Shown here piece after piece: positions 25,241 through 33,603 of a stretch of 34,025 bases of DNA (positions are counted from its first letter, which is position 1; each line of letters opens with the position of its first letter). The position numbers and the translations under genes are program-made. Origin of the DNA: Gammaproteobacteria bacterium (lineage in GTDB: Bacteria; Pseudomonadota; Gammaproteobacteria; Pseudomonadales; Pseudohongiellaceae); assembly GCA_028825335.1 (NCBI GenBank), contig JAPKAI010000023.1, forward strand, positions 1-34,025, given 5' to 3'. The notes below the pieces were generated by a model. That model made no database searches and was not told the DNA's origin. It saw only the letters and a program-made list of their open reading frames with translations.

Positions 25241-25561
25241 ATGCAAACTCTGAAAGGCAAATTCCATTGCGGCGCGGTTGAATTCGAAGTACCCCGCGAG
25301 GCGGCCCCCGAAGGCCTCAAGCGCAGCGATTGCTCTCTCTGCACGCCCAAGGGCGCGATCATGGCAACTGCCCTGCTTGCTGAACTTACAGTTACCAAGG
25401 GAACCGATAAGTTAAGCCTTTATCAGTGGAGCACCCACATCGCGCGCCAATACTTCTGTAGCATCTATACTGATCATCAACGGCGAAAAAATTCAAACGA
25501 ATACGGCTACAACGTCGCCTGCATCGACGGCATCAGCATGAGTGTCGAGTTCAGCAACTAG
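25241..25561 (+). CDS. GFA-family protein with eroded zinc sites
   Basis: 106 residues. It is recognisable as a GFA (glutathione-dependent formaldehyde-activating-like / CENP-V) protein by FHCGAVEFEV, SDCSLCTPKGAIM, and RRKNSNEYGYNVACIDGI. The usual start CHCG is FHCG here, so one cysteine is missing. The usual FCxxCGIYTHHQRR appears as FCSIYTDHQRR, three residues shorter, so a CxxC zinc pair has lost one cysteine and a glycine. The frame is otherwise intact. The protein may be inactive or bind zinc at one site only. It is the third gene of the PNPOx-VOC-GFA string. Confidence 0.8.
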   Translation: MQTLKGKFHCGAVEFEVPREAAPEGLKRSDCSLCTPKGAIMATALLAELTVTKGTDKLSLYQWSTHIARQYFCSIYTDHQRRKNSNEYGYNVACIDGISMSVEFSN

Positions 25562-25595
25562 CATTTTTCAATTAGACAAAAGTGAAAGAATAAAC

Positions 25596-26069
25596 ATGAG
25601 CGGAACAGTAAAAAACATCTTTATAGCAAAAACTCGACGTGAGCAGCCACAACAAATAGAGTCCGCGAAGCTAGAAGCGGGAAAGGGCATCGTCGGCGAT
25701 CGCTACCACGAGCGTGCACTGGAAATTCTAGCGGTGGGAGACCAAGTGCCAGCGAATCACATAAGCTTGATCTCCAAGGAAGAGCTCACCGGTTTTCTAG
25801 AGCGCAACAACGCCGAGATAGACTATGCAGATTTTCGACGCAATGTATTGACCAGCGGTATTGATCTCCGTGGACTGATTGGTAGACAGTTTAAGTTAGG
25901 CAGCGCATTGTGTCAGGGCATTGAAGACTGCGATCCCTGCGCCTTTCTTGCCGCCGCCGTCCATCGTTCGGTTCTACCAGAACTAAAGGAAAAGGCCGGC
26001 CTGCGGGCTATCATTCTAGAAGAAGGCGATTTGAAAGTCGGCGACACAATCACATTAATTGGAGACTAA
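25596..26069 (+). CDS. MOSC-domain protein
   Basis: 157 residues from the ATG at 25596; an in-frame GTG at 25542 overlaps the previous gene. MOSC features are GKGIVGDRYHERA near residue 33, ISLISKEEL, FRRNVLTSGIDLRGLIGRQFKLGSAL, and CDPCAFLAAAVHRSVLPEL with the conserved cysteines of the family. MOSC domains bind sulfur for molybdenum-cofactor enzymes or similar sulfur transfer. The neighbour genes do not include a molybdoenzyme. It starts 34 bases after the GFA-type gene. Confidence 0.88.
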   Translation: MSGTVKNIFIAKTRREQPQQIESAKLEAGKGIVGDRYHERALEILAVGDQVPANHISLISKEELTGFLERNNAEIDYADFRRNVLTSGIDLRGLIGRQFKLGSALCQGIEDCDPCAFLAAAVHRSVLPELKEKAGLRAIILEEGDLKVGDTITLIGD

Positions 26070-26070
26070 T

Positions 26071-26517
26071 ATGCAACCCTTTAACTCCTTACTAGCCAAC
26101 CTGAAGACTCGCCCTCACTGGATGAATGCACTGATGCTGTTCTGTGCATATATGACGTTCATCTATTTACCCTGGGATGTTCTCTTAAAACCTCTCTCTG
26201 AAGATCAAGAGGTGTGGTTCGGTCTACTCTTTACCGGATGGGCTGCGAAGGCCGGCGGCTTGCTGCACTGGTACGTATATGGCGCCGGCTTCTGGGGATT
26301 CTGGAAAATGCGGACGTGGATGTTCCCATGGGCCGCTCTGTACACCGCACAGGTTGCGGTAGGCATGGCCGTTTGGAGCTTTCTCGATGCGCGCGGCGGC
26401 GGAGTAACAACTGGCCTGCTGGTTGCCATCCCCTTTCTTGCCTTAGCTGCTGCACTGTGGAGAACGAGCTATTTCAAGTCAGCAGAAGCAAGAGCTGAAA
26501 TCGTCGGATCACTATGA
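26071..26517 (+). CDS. Small integral membrane protein of unknown function
   Basis: 148 residues with about four membrane segments: MNALMLFCAYMTFIYLPWDV, WFGLLFTGWAAKAGGLLHW, MFPWAALYTAQVAVGMAVW and a hydrophobic stretch at VAIPFLALAAAL. It is rich in Trp. No named family is recognised. GGAG lies at the end of the MOSC gene, eight bases before the ATG, and the stop overlaps the start of the PqqB-like gene by four bases (ATGA), so it is coupled with both neighbours. Confidence 0.8.
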   Translation: MQPFNSLLANLKTRPHWMNALMLFCAYMTFIYLPWDVLLKPLSEDQEVWFGLLFTGWAAKAGGLLHWYVYGAGFWGFWKMRTWMFPWAALYTAQVAVGMAVWSFLDARGGGVTTGLLVAIPFLALAAALWRTSYFKSAEARAEIVGSL

Positions 26518-27446
26518 AACCTCTAGTCCGAATTATCGCTGTCTTCATCTCAATAGTTTTTGGCAGTGTTGCCATAGCACAGACTGATGAGCCTTACATC
26601 TACATACTCGGTGTTGCACAAGATGCCGGCTATCCACAGATAGGTTGTTATGCTGAACATTGCCTGGCTGGCTGGATTGACCCTAGCTTACGTAGAGGAG
26701 CAACTTCGATTGCAGTTATAAACCCAGACTCTGGAGAGAAATTTCTCTTCGAGGCTACTCCTAATCTTCCACCACAGTTGTACGCATTAGACCTAGAAGC
26801 ACCCAATGAACACTTTCAACTTGCCGGCGTTTTTCTCACCCATGCCCATATCGGACACTATGCTGGCTTGATGTTCTTCGGACACGAGGCGATGTCAGCT
26901 TCCAATCAACCTGTCTACGCCATGCCGCGCATGCGTGGCTTTCTAGAGAACAATGGTCCATGGAGCCAGTTAATAGAGTTCGAGAATATTCGGCTTGAGA
27001 CGCTACAGAACACACAGGCAGAGAGCTTTAGCGGAGTCGACGTTACCCCTTTTCTCGTTCCGCATAGAGACGAGTTTTCCGAGACGGTGGGCTATGAGAT
27101 ATCAGGACCGAATAAGAAAGCCGTATTCATTCCAGATATCAATAAGTGGTCGGAATGGGATACAGACCTCGCCGAACTCGTGAGATCTGTGGACTATGCT
27201 CTGATCGATGCGACTTTCTACGACGATTTTGAATTGCCCGGTCGCGACATGTCACAGGTTCCGCATCCCTTCGTTTCGGAAAGCATGCGTGCGCTCAGCG
27301 ATCTATCAAATGAGGACCGCGCGAAAGTTTGGTTCATACATTTTAATCATACGAACCCCCTGCTGAATGCCGAGAGTGACGAGAGTAAATTTGTTAGATC
27401 GCAGGGGTTCAATGTTGCAGCCGAAGGCGTGCGACTTCCGCTGTGA
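26514..27446 (+). CDS. Secreted PqqB-like MBL-fold metallo-hydrolase
   Basis: 310 residues. A signal peptide ends at SVAIAQ (residue 23), so it acts in the periplasm. The start ILGVAQDAGYPQIGCYAEHC resembles PqqB (VLGxAxGGGxPQWNCxCxxC). The metal motif is THAHIGHYAGL: His110, His112 and His115, with Gly114 where metallo-beta-lactamase enzymes have Asp. Further ligands are likely His in VPHRDEF, Asp in IPDIN and His in FIHFNHTNP. Secreted proteins with this motif form a PqqB-related group of unknown reaction. It lies in the same run of genes as two PQQ-type dehydrogenases. True PQQ synthesis genes (pqqA, C, D, E) are not in the window. Confidence 0.85.
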   Translation: MKPLVRIIAVFISIVFGSVAIAQTDEPYIYILGVAQDAGYPQIGCYAEHCLAGWIDPSLRRGATSIAVINPDSGEKFLFEATPNLPPQLYALDLEAPNEHFQLAGVFLTHAHIGHYAGLMFFGHEAMSASNQPVYAMPRMRGFLENNGPWSQLIEFENIRLETLQNTQAESFSGVDVTPFLVPHRDEFSETVGYEISGPNKKAVFIPDINKWSEWDTDLAELVRSVDYALIDATFYDDFELPGRDMSQVPHPFVSESMRALSDLSNEDRAKVWFIHFNHTNPLLNAESDESKFVRSQGFNVAAEGVRLPL

Positions 27447-27468
27447 CAGCAAATCTGCGGTGCGCCAC

Positions 27469-29379
27469 TTAGGAATTTCGCAGTTTCTCCAGCTCTTCCC
27501 AGCGTTCATAAGCTTTCTCTAGCTGGTTCTGCACATCCGCCACCTGCTTCAGTGTTTCCTCTACAGATTTTCCGCCGTCGTCCTGATTGTCGTAGAACTC
27601 AGGTTTCGACATGTGCTGCTCTAACTCTGACTGACTTATCTCAAACGCTTCTATCTTTGCAGGCAACGCCTCGAGTTCGCGTTGGTCCTTGTAGGAGAGT
27701 TTCTTGCTCGGCGCATTTTTCCCCTCGATAATTTGTTCTACTGATTTTGTTTTAGATTTTCCGCTTGCCTGCTCGCTGGACTCGAAACTAAACAAACTGT
27801 TCCCTTTACGCGCCCAGTCGCTGTAGCCGCCGACATATTCACCGATCTTCCCATCACCTTCGAACACCATGAGGCTAGTAACCACGTTGTCCATGAACTG
27901 CCTATCGTGACTGACAAGCAATACAGTTCCGTCGAACTTCAATAGTATGTCTTCTAGCAGCTCCAGAGTCTCGATATCTAGATCGTTGGTCGGTTCGTCT
28001 AATACCAGAATGTTAGCTGGTCGGCTAAACACCTTCGCGAGTATCGCCCGGTTCTGTTCACCACCGGAGAGTGCTTTGGCCGGTGTACGAATCCTGTCTG
28101 GTGCAAAGAGAAAGTCGCCGAGATAGCTGATCACATGCTTGTTTTGGCCATTGATCTCGATGTAGTCCGAACCGCCGCTCACGTTATCGATCAGGTTCTT
28201 TTCCATGTCGAGGTGTTCGCGTAACTGATCGAAGTAGGCGACTTCTAATTTTGATCCGAGTTTTACAGAGCCTTCCTGAGCAGTCAGTTTACCCAGCAGA
28301 ATCTTCAGCAGCGTCGACTTGCCCGCACCGTTCGCACCAACGATACCGATACGGTCGCCACGCATCACTGTAGTAGAAAAATTCTTGATAACAGGCCGCT
28401 CATCAAAACTGTGGCTGATGTCTTCCAACTCCGCCACTATCTTTCCTGAACTCTCAGTGGTGTTCAGCTTGAACTTCGCACTTCCCTCAAGCTCTCTGCG
28501 CGCGCCCCTCTCAAGTCGCAATGCCTCTAACGCACGAACCCTACCCTCGTTGCGCGTGCGTCTTGCCTTAATGCCTTGCCGGATCCAGACTTCTTCTTCA
28601 GCCAGTTTCTTATCGAATAATTTGTTCGCTCTCTCTTCGCTGGCAAGCTGCTGCTCGCGAAAATCTAGGAATTTCTGAAACGTTCCTTCGAATTCGTACA
28701 GGTGTCCTCTATCGATCTCTACAATCTTGTTAACAACATTCTGCAGGAAGGTTCTGTCGTGAGTAACGAGCAAGACCGCGCCGTTATATTCCTGCAGTTG
28801 CTTCTCTAGCCATTCTATCGCCGGCACGTCGAGGTGATTAGTCGGCTCATCGAGAAGCAAAAATTCTGGCTCTCTTACCAGTGCGCGCGCCAAGGCTACG
28901 CGCTTGCGCCAACCACCAGATAACTCCGACATGAGTTTGTCCGCAGGCAATTGAAGTTGCGTAATGACTGTGTCTACTTTTTGTCCTAGGCTCCAACCCT
29001 GCTTCGCTTCCAGCTCACCCTGGACGCGCTCGAGTTTTGCCATGTCGGCATTCTCGTAGTCGGCAATCATGTGATGGTACTGCTTTAGGAGCTCGCCCAC
29101 TTCAGAGAGGCCACCCGCTACCATGTCATAGACAGACTGCTCGTCAGCTTCGGGTAGTGACTGCTCTAGCCACGCGACCTCTACTCCGGGCCTAAGCCAG
29201 CGCTCGCCGCTGTCGGGCTGCATCGAACCGGCGATGACCTTCATGAAGGTGGTTTTGCCAGCGCCATTACGGCCTAACAATCCAATCTTACTGCCCTTCT
29301 TCAGCGTGAAATCGACTTCATCGAGAAGGATATGAGTACCAAAATTGAGAGCAACTTTATCGAGACGAACTAGAGGCAT
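27469..29379 (-). CDS. uup: ABC-F ATPase, Uup type
   Basis: 636 residues from the ATG at 29379. Two ABC domains are present: Walker A GRNGAGKTT near 36 and GANGAGKST in the second half, signatures LSGGWRKR and LSGGEQNR, Walker B LLLDEPTNHLD and LVLDEPTNDLD. A linker with KLFDKKLAEEEVWIRQGIKARRTRNEGRV joins them, and the C-terminus is a coiled coil (SYKDQRELEALPAKIEAFE to the end), typical of Uup. It acts on ribosomes or branched DNA and carries no membrane part. The start at 29379 places Walker A at the same distance as in E. coli Uup. An ATG at 29424 has a better ribosome binding site (AGGG) and would add 15 residues. It converges on the PqqB-like gene with 22 bases between. Confidence 0.92.
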   Translation of the reverse strand: MPLVRLDKVALNFGTHILLDEVDFTLKKGSKIGLLGRNGAGKTTFMKVIAGSMQPDSGERWLRPGVEVAWLEQSLPEADEQSVYDMVAGGLSEVGELLKQYHHMIADYENADMAKLERVQGELEAKQGWSLGQKVDTVITQLQLPADKLMSELSGGWRKRVALARALVREPEFLLLDEPTNHLDVPAIEWLEKQLQEYNGAVLLVTHDRTFLQNVVNKIVEIDRGHLYEFEGTFQKFLDFREQQLASEERANKLFDKKLAEEEVWIRQGIKARRTRNEGRVRALEALRLERGARRELEGSAKFKLNTTESSGKIVAELEDISHSFDERPVIKNFSTTVMRGDRIGIVGANGAGKSTLLKILLGKLTAQEGSVKLGSKLEVAYFDQLREHLDMEKNLIDNVSGGSDYIEINGQNKHVISYLGDFLFAPDRIRTPAKALSGGEQNRAILAKVFSRPANILVLDEPTNDLDIETLELLEDILLKFDGTVLLVSHDRQFMDNVVTSLMVFEGDGKIGEYVGGYSDWARKGNSLFSFESSEQASGKSKTKSVEQIIEGKNAPSKKLSYKDQRELEALPAKIEAFEISQSELEQHMSKPEFYDNQDDGGKSVEETLKQVADVQNQLEKAYERWEELEKLRNS

Positions 29380-29604
29380 GGAATAATTACTTAGGTGAAA
29401 TGCTGATGACTGCTGGGCCGTCATTCTACCCTAACGATCGTCGAAAAAGTGACCAATTACGAGTCCTTCTACGGCATTTAGAGAAACACGAAATAGTGTA
29501 AGTAATTAGTCAATTTCACCATCTAGTAATTGGATATCATCGAATGCAAGCTATTTTAGCTAGCTATTTCAATACCTTAACTATTGGTACGGATGCTGCC
29601 GTGA

Positions 29605-29976
29605 TTACAGAACAGCTGATAAAGAGTGATGGAAGAAATTTAGCTGCGGAGGTAGAGTCGTGTCCGTATTCAAAAAAATCGTAGAAAGCGCGCTGGTTTC
29701 AATATCTATTTCGTCACCCGCGTCGTTAAGGAAGCAGTGCGCCGCAGTAAGAATCCAAGTCGGAGATATAAGGCTAGCACCACAGTATTGCTCACCAGTG
29801 CCATAGGCAAGATAAGCAATCCAACGAAAGGTCGAAATCGAACTCTCAGCATCGCCAATAATGGCGGAAGTATCCGATGCTTTAAAATTGTTGCTACTAT
29901 CACCTGTTGCAAATGCCGTGCCCACTACAGAGATAAATAGCAGAGTCGGGAATAGGGGTTTGAGTGTTGATCTAAT
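29605..29976 (-). pseudogene. Trypsin-like serine protease, truncated remnant
   Basis: The readable frame gives a signal peptide (RSTLKPLFPTLLFISVVGTAFA) and the start of an S1 protease domain: FRWIAYLAYGTGEQYCGASL, then ISPTWILTAAHCF, with the catalytic His. It stops after about 124 residues, so the catalytic Asp and Ser are missing. The position where a start is expected, eight bases after AAGGGA, is ATT (29974-29976) instead of ATG; the first usable start (GTG, 29925) would cut the signal peptide. Loss of start and of the C-terminal half points to a dead gene. Nothing else is seen between 29425 and 30032. Confidence 0.7.
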
Positions 29977-30032
29977 GGCGGATTTCCCTTATTAACGATT
30001 CTTGTTAGTGTGCAGTGCATTCGCTGCAAGCC

Positions 30033-31199
30033 CTAACTCAGCTTCTGCCAAGTATTGCCTCCAGCATTCGAGCTAACTGCTTTCTCGATAAACTGCATGC
30101 CGCGTAAGCCATCGGCTACTCCGGGGACTAGCATTGCGTCGGAATCACACTCTAGGTTGTTCTTGCGCGCATTCAATTGCTCGGCGATATCTCGATAAAG
30201 TGTAGCAAAGGCTTCTAGGAAACCCTCTGGATGCCCTGCAGGTAGGCGCGTCAGATAGCCAGCTCCCCCAGGGATGCTAGCGCTAGCTCTAGATAGTATT
30301 TCCTTGTTACCACCGAGAGTTGTGAAGCTCAGGTAATTAGGGTTCTCCTGCGACCAGTCGATGCCAGCCTTGTCACCATAGAGTCGAATGCGTAGCGCGT
30401 TCTCGTTACCGGTTGCTATCTGGCTGGACCATAGGCTGCCTTTGGCGCCATTGTCGAAGCGTAGGAGGATATTGGCGTTGTCATCCAACTTACGCTGGCC
30501 CACGAATGAGTTCAGATCGGCAAGCAGTTCAGTTGTCTTCAAGCCGCTGACGAATTCCGCGAGATGAAACGCATGGGTTCCAATATCACCTATGCAGCCT
30601 CCCGCGCCTGCTTTCTCGGGATCGGTTCGCCATGCTGCCTGCTTTTGATCGTCGTCTTCGATGTTAGTAGCCAGCCAATCTTGCGGATACTCAACCTGCA
30701 CGATACGAAGATCGCCAAGCCTGCCTTGTGCTACGAGCTGCCGCGCCAATCTAACCATGGGATAGGCGCTGTAGTTATAGGTGACGGCGAACAAGAGCCC
30801 GCTAGCATTTGCCAATTCGGCCAACTCTTTGGCTTGAGCGAGGGTCGCCGTAAGAGGCTTATCGCAGATGACGTGAATTCCCGCACGCAACATCGCACTA
30901 GCAGCAGGGTAATGCAGATGATTAGGGGTGACGATGGTGGCGACTTCTATGCCGTCTTCTCTTGCGGCCTCGGCCACAGCCATGTCTTCGAAACTTTCGT
31001 AACTGCGATCGGCATCTATGCCTAATTCTATCGCCGATGCGACCGCTCTTGTCGAGTCGCTGCTGAGTGCGCCTGCTAGCAATTCGTATCTATCATCCAG
31101 CCTCGCGGCTATACGATGTACCTCGCCAATGAAGGCGCCCTGTCCGCCGCCCACCATACCGAGTTTAAGCTTAGGCTGAACTGAAGTATTGTCCGTCAT
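30033..31199 (-). CDS. Gfo/Idh/MocA family oxidoreductase
   Basis: 388 residues. The N-terminal Rossmann fold has GMVGGGQGAFIG near 14-25; CDKPLT is the family EKP-like motif with the catalytic Lys. The C-terminal domain has GAGGCIGDIGTHAFHLAEF, which carries the conserved Asp and His. Such enzymes oxidise a sugar or inositol hydroxyl with NAD(P). It is 20 bases after the TIM-barrel gene in the same direction. The substrate is unknown; 3-keto-sugar or inositol chemistry is possible in this pairing. Confidence 0.92.
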   Translation of the reverse strand: MTDNTSVQPKLKLGMVGGGQGAFIGEVHRIAARLDDRYELLAGALSSDSTRAVASAIELGIDADRSYESFEDMAVAEAAREDGIEVATIVTPNHLHYPAASAMLRAGIHVICDKPLTATLAQAKELAELANASGLLFAVTYNYSAYPMVRLARQLVAQGRLGDLRIVQVEYPQDWLATNIEDDDQKQAAWRTDPEKAGAGGCIGDIGTHAFHLAEFVSGLKTTELLADLNSFVGQRKLDDNANILLRFDNGAKGSLWSSQIATGNENALRIRLYGDKAGIDWSQENPNYLSFTTLGGNKEILSRASASIPGGAGYLTRLPAGHPEGFLEAFATLYRDIAEQLNARKNNLECDSDAMLVPGVADGLRGMQFIEKAVSSNAGGNTWQKLS

Positions 31200-31219
31200 G
31201 GTGTAATCCGTATTCAGGG

Positions 31220-32275
31220 CTAGTCGATTCCTAGAATTCTTTTATTAGCCGCATCATCGCTGCCGCCATCTGCAAAGTCATCAAAGGCCTTGTCGGTAAC
31301 GTGAATAATATGATCACGAATGAACTCGGCGCCCTCTGAAGCCCCGTCTTCGGGGTGCTTGAGGCAGCACTCCCATTCCAATACAGCCCAGCCTTCGAAA
31401 TCCATAGCAGCTAGTTTTGAGAACATGGCCTTGAAATCTACCTGACCATCACCGAGCGAGCGAAATCTTCCTGCGCGATCTACCCAACTCTGATATCCAC
31501 CATAGACTCCTTGTTTGGCAGTCGGGTTGAATTCCGCGTCCTTAATATGGACCATCTTTATCCGATCCTGATAAGCATCCATGAACCCTAGATAGTCCAA
31601 CTGCTGCAAGACCATGTGGCTTGGATCGTAGAGAATATTGCAGCGCGGATGATTATTCACTCTCTCGAGAAACATCTCGAAAGTGATGCCGTCGTGTAGA
31701 TCTTCGCCGGGGTGAATCTCATAACACACGTTTACGCCGGCATCGTCAAATGCATTCAGTATTGGGAGCCAGCGTTTGGCGAGCTCATCGAATGCAGTCT
31801 CGATCAAGCCAGCAGGCCGCTGCGGCCAAGGATAGAAGTAAGGCCAGGCGAGCGCACCAGGAAACGTAGCATGATCGGTGAGACCGAGATTCTTGGAAGC
31901 CTTTGCCGCCAATAGCATCTGCTCAGCTGCCCATTGCTGCCGCGCTTTTGGATTGCCTCTGACATGTTCGGCAGCGAAACCGTCGAACATTTCGTCGTAG
32001 GCTGGATGCACTGCTACCAACTGTCCTTGAAGGTGAGTGGATAACTCTGTGATCTCCACGCTGTGCGTGGCGAGAGTGCCCTTCACCTCGTCACAGTAAT
32101 CTACACTCTGGGCTGCAGTTGCCAAGTCGAATAGGCGTTCGTCCCAGCTGGGAATTTGCACTCCCTTGAATCCACAATCGGCTGCCCAGGAGCCAATTGC
32201 ATCAAGTGAGTTGAAAGGTGATTCATCGTCTGCGAATTGCGCCAGAAAAACGGCTGGGCCTTTTATCGTTTTCAT
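31220..32275 (-). CDS. Sugar phosphate isomerase/epimerase (xylose-isomerase-like TIM barrel)
   Basis: 351 residues. Features of the AP-endonuclease-2 / xylose-isomerase-like barrel are visible: FKGVQIPSW, VNVCYEIHPGEDLHD with a likely metal Glu, NILYDPSHMVLQQLD with Asp and His, KMVHIKDAEF, and WAVLEWECC with the last metal Glu. It likely isomerises, epimerises or cleaves a sugar derivative. It stands between the sugar-binding protein (60 bases upstream) and the Gfo/Idh/MocA enzyme (20 bases downstream), a common catabolic pair. Confidence 0.92.
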   Translation of the reverse strand: MKTIKGPAVFLAQFADDESPFNSLDAIGSWAADCGFKGVQIPSWDERLFDLATAAQSVDYCDEVKGTLATHSVEITELSTHLQGQLVAVHPAYDEMFDGFAAEHVRGNPKARQQWAAEQMLLAAKASKNLGLTDHATFPGALAWPYFYPWPQRPAGLIETAFDELAKRWLPILNAFDDAGVNVCYEIHPGEDLHDGITFEMFLERVNNHPRCNILYDPSHMVLQQLDYLGFMDAYQDRIKMVHIKDAEFNPTAKQGVYGGYQSWVDRAGRFRSLGDGQVDFKAMFSKLAAMDFEGWAVLEWECCLKHPEDGASEGAEFIRDHIIHVTDKAFDDFADGGSDDAANKRILGID

Positions 32276-32335
32276 AGGTTGCTTTCACTATCTCTTCACT
32301 AGTATTACAGAATTAAATCCGTAGGCCGCCTATCT

Positions 32336-33292
32336 TTAGAACGGCGAATCAGGAAAGTAATAATCGGCAGCATTCTCTTGAGTGATAAGAGGAGAGCCGA
32401 GAATGTATTCGCCGCTGACTGGAATCTGCGAGGTGAACTTCAATACTGTTAGCTCCATTGCAGTCTCGATCATGGCCGGCGGATACAGCACATCAACTGG
32501 AGTTAGTTCATCACCTTCCATAACACGCTTCACCATATCTTTCATGCCTCCGCCGCCAACGATAAAGAGATCGTCTTGACGCCTTGCCTGACGTACCGCC
32601 TGAATCACACCGATAGCAATATCGTCATCCTGCGCCCAGACCGCATCGATCTTCGGAAAGCGTGCAAGAAAGTCCTGCATTACGCTGAAGCCATCATCTC
32701 GGTTCCAGTTTGCGAATTTGTGGTCCAGTACGTTAATGTTACTGCCTTCTAGTTCCGCCATGAACCCGTCGAAGCGCTGAGTATCAATTACAGTAGGAAT
32801 CCCACGCAGCACGACGATTTCGCCAGTATTGTCCAGTGTTTCCTTTATGTACTGAGCAGACACACGGCCCATTTCTGCATTGTTGCCCGCCACATAGACG
32901 TCGGCGATACCCTCTTCGCTCAACCCTCTATCGACGACAGTTACGAATACACCGCGGCGCTTAACGTTGCGGACCGGCCCCGTGAGAGGCGCTGATTCGA
33001 AAGGTAGAATTACCAGGGCATCGATATTATGGATCGCTACCAAGTCTTCCAAATCGTTTGCCTGCTCGGAAGCGCTGTTTGCCGTTACGAGGACAATCTT
33101 CAGGTCGGGGTTTTTAGCTTCCAGACGTGCCTTGGATTGCTCTGCATGGAAATTCAGCCCCCCGGCCCAGCCATGAGTCGCCGAAGGTATCGAGACGCCG
33201 ATTGTAACGGATTGGGCAAATGAGCCCGACGCAATACTCAGCAGAAAGATTGCAAGCAAGATGCGGCTTTTAGATAACAAGTTGGATGACAT
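32336..33292 (-). CDS. Periplasmic sugar-binding protein (ribose/inositol type)
   Basis: 318 residues with AAGGA before the ATG. A signal peptide ends at ASGSFAQ (residue 27). The mature part follows the type I sugar-binding fold: VTIGVSIPSATHGWAGGLNFHAEQ, SASEQANDLEDLVAIHNIDALVILP, VVDRGLS, RGIPTVIDTQRFDGFMAEL, AVWAQDDDIAIGVIQAV and VGGGGMKDMV. It should deliver a sugar or polyol to an ABC transporter. No permease or ATPase gene adjoins it, so the partner must be elsewhere. It is the first gene of a likely three-gene operon. Confidence 0.92.
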   Translation of the reverse strand: MSSNLLSKSRILLAIFLLSIASGSFAQSVTIGVSIPSATHGWAGGLNFHAEQSKARLEAKNPDLKIVLVTANSASEQANDLEDLVAIHNIDALVILPFESAPLTGPVRNVKRRGVFVTVVDRGLSEEGIADVYVAGNNAEMGRVSAQYIKETLDNTGEIVVLRGIPTVIDTQRFDGFMAELEGSNINVLDHKFANWNRDDGFSVMQDFLARFPKIDAVWAQDDDIAIGVIQAVRQARRQDDLFIVGGGGMKDMVKRVMEGDELTPVDVLYPPAMIETAMELTVLKFTSQIPVSGEYILGSPLITQENAADYYFPDSPF

Positions 33293-33603
33293 GGATGCTT
33301 CCTTCTAATTCTTTGTAGAGTGCGAACCCCGGCCTCTAGCTGGCGCGCGGTACTCAGTATAGCGAATCATAGGATTTCTGCTACTCGGTTGAACTGCGAC
33401 AAACTGTCTACAAAAATATTTGTGCTTTTATGTCCCTATTTCCACTCGAAGCGCACGCGAACCCTTGATTTGGTGATACCCTTAGCGCCGTTTCAGAAAT
33501 GACAATCCTTGCTATTCAGAAGCCTCCGACGACAAGCCTGTTAGTAAGTGCAGATTCCAGGTTGCCATTTCTCCTCGACTACACCCTTTGAGAATCATGT
33601 CCT
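33293..33603. other. Divergent promoter region between sugar operon and MATE gene
   Basis: 311 bases without a gene. On the minus strand TATACT (33361-33356) is a good -10 box about 64 bases before the binding-protein ATG; no clear -35 box. No riboswitch or long repeat was recognised. Confidence 0.4.
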
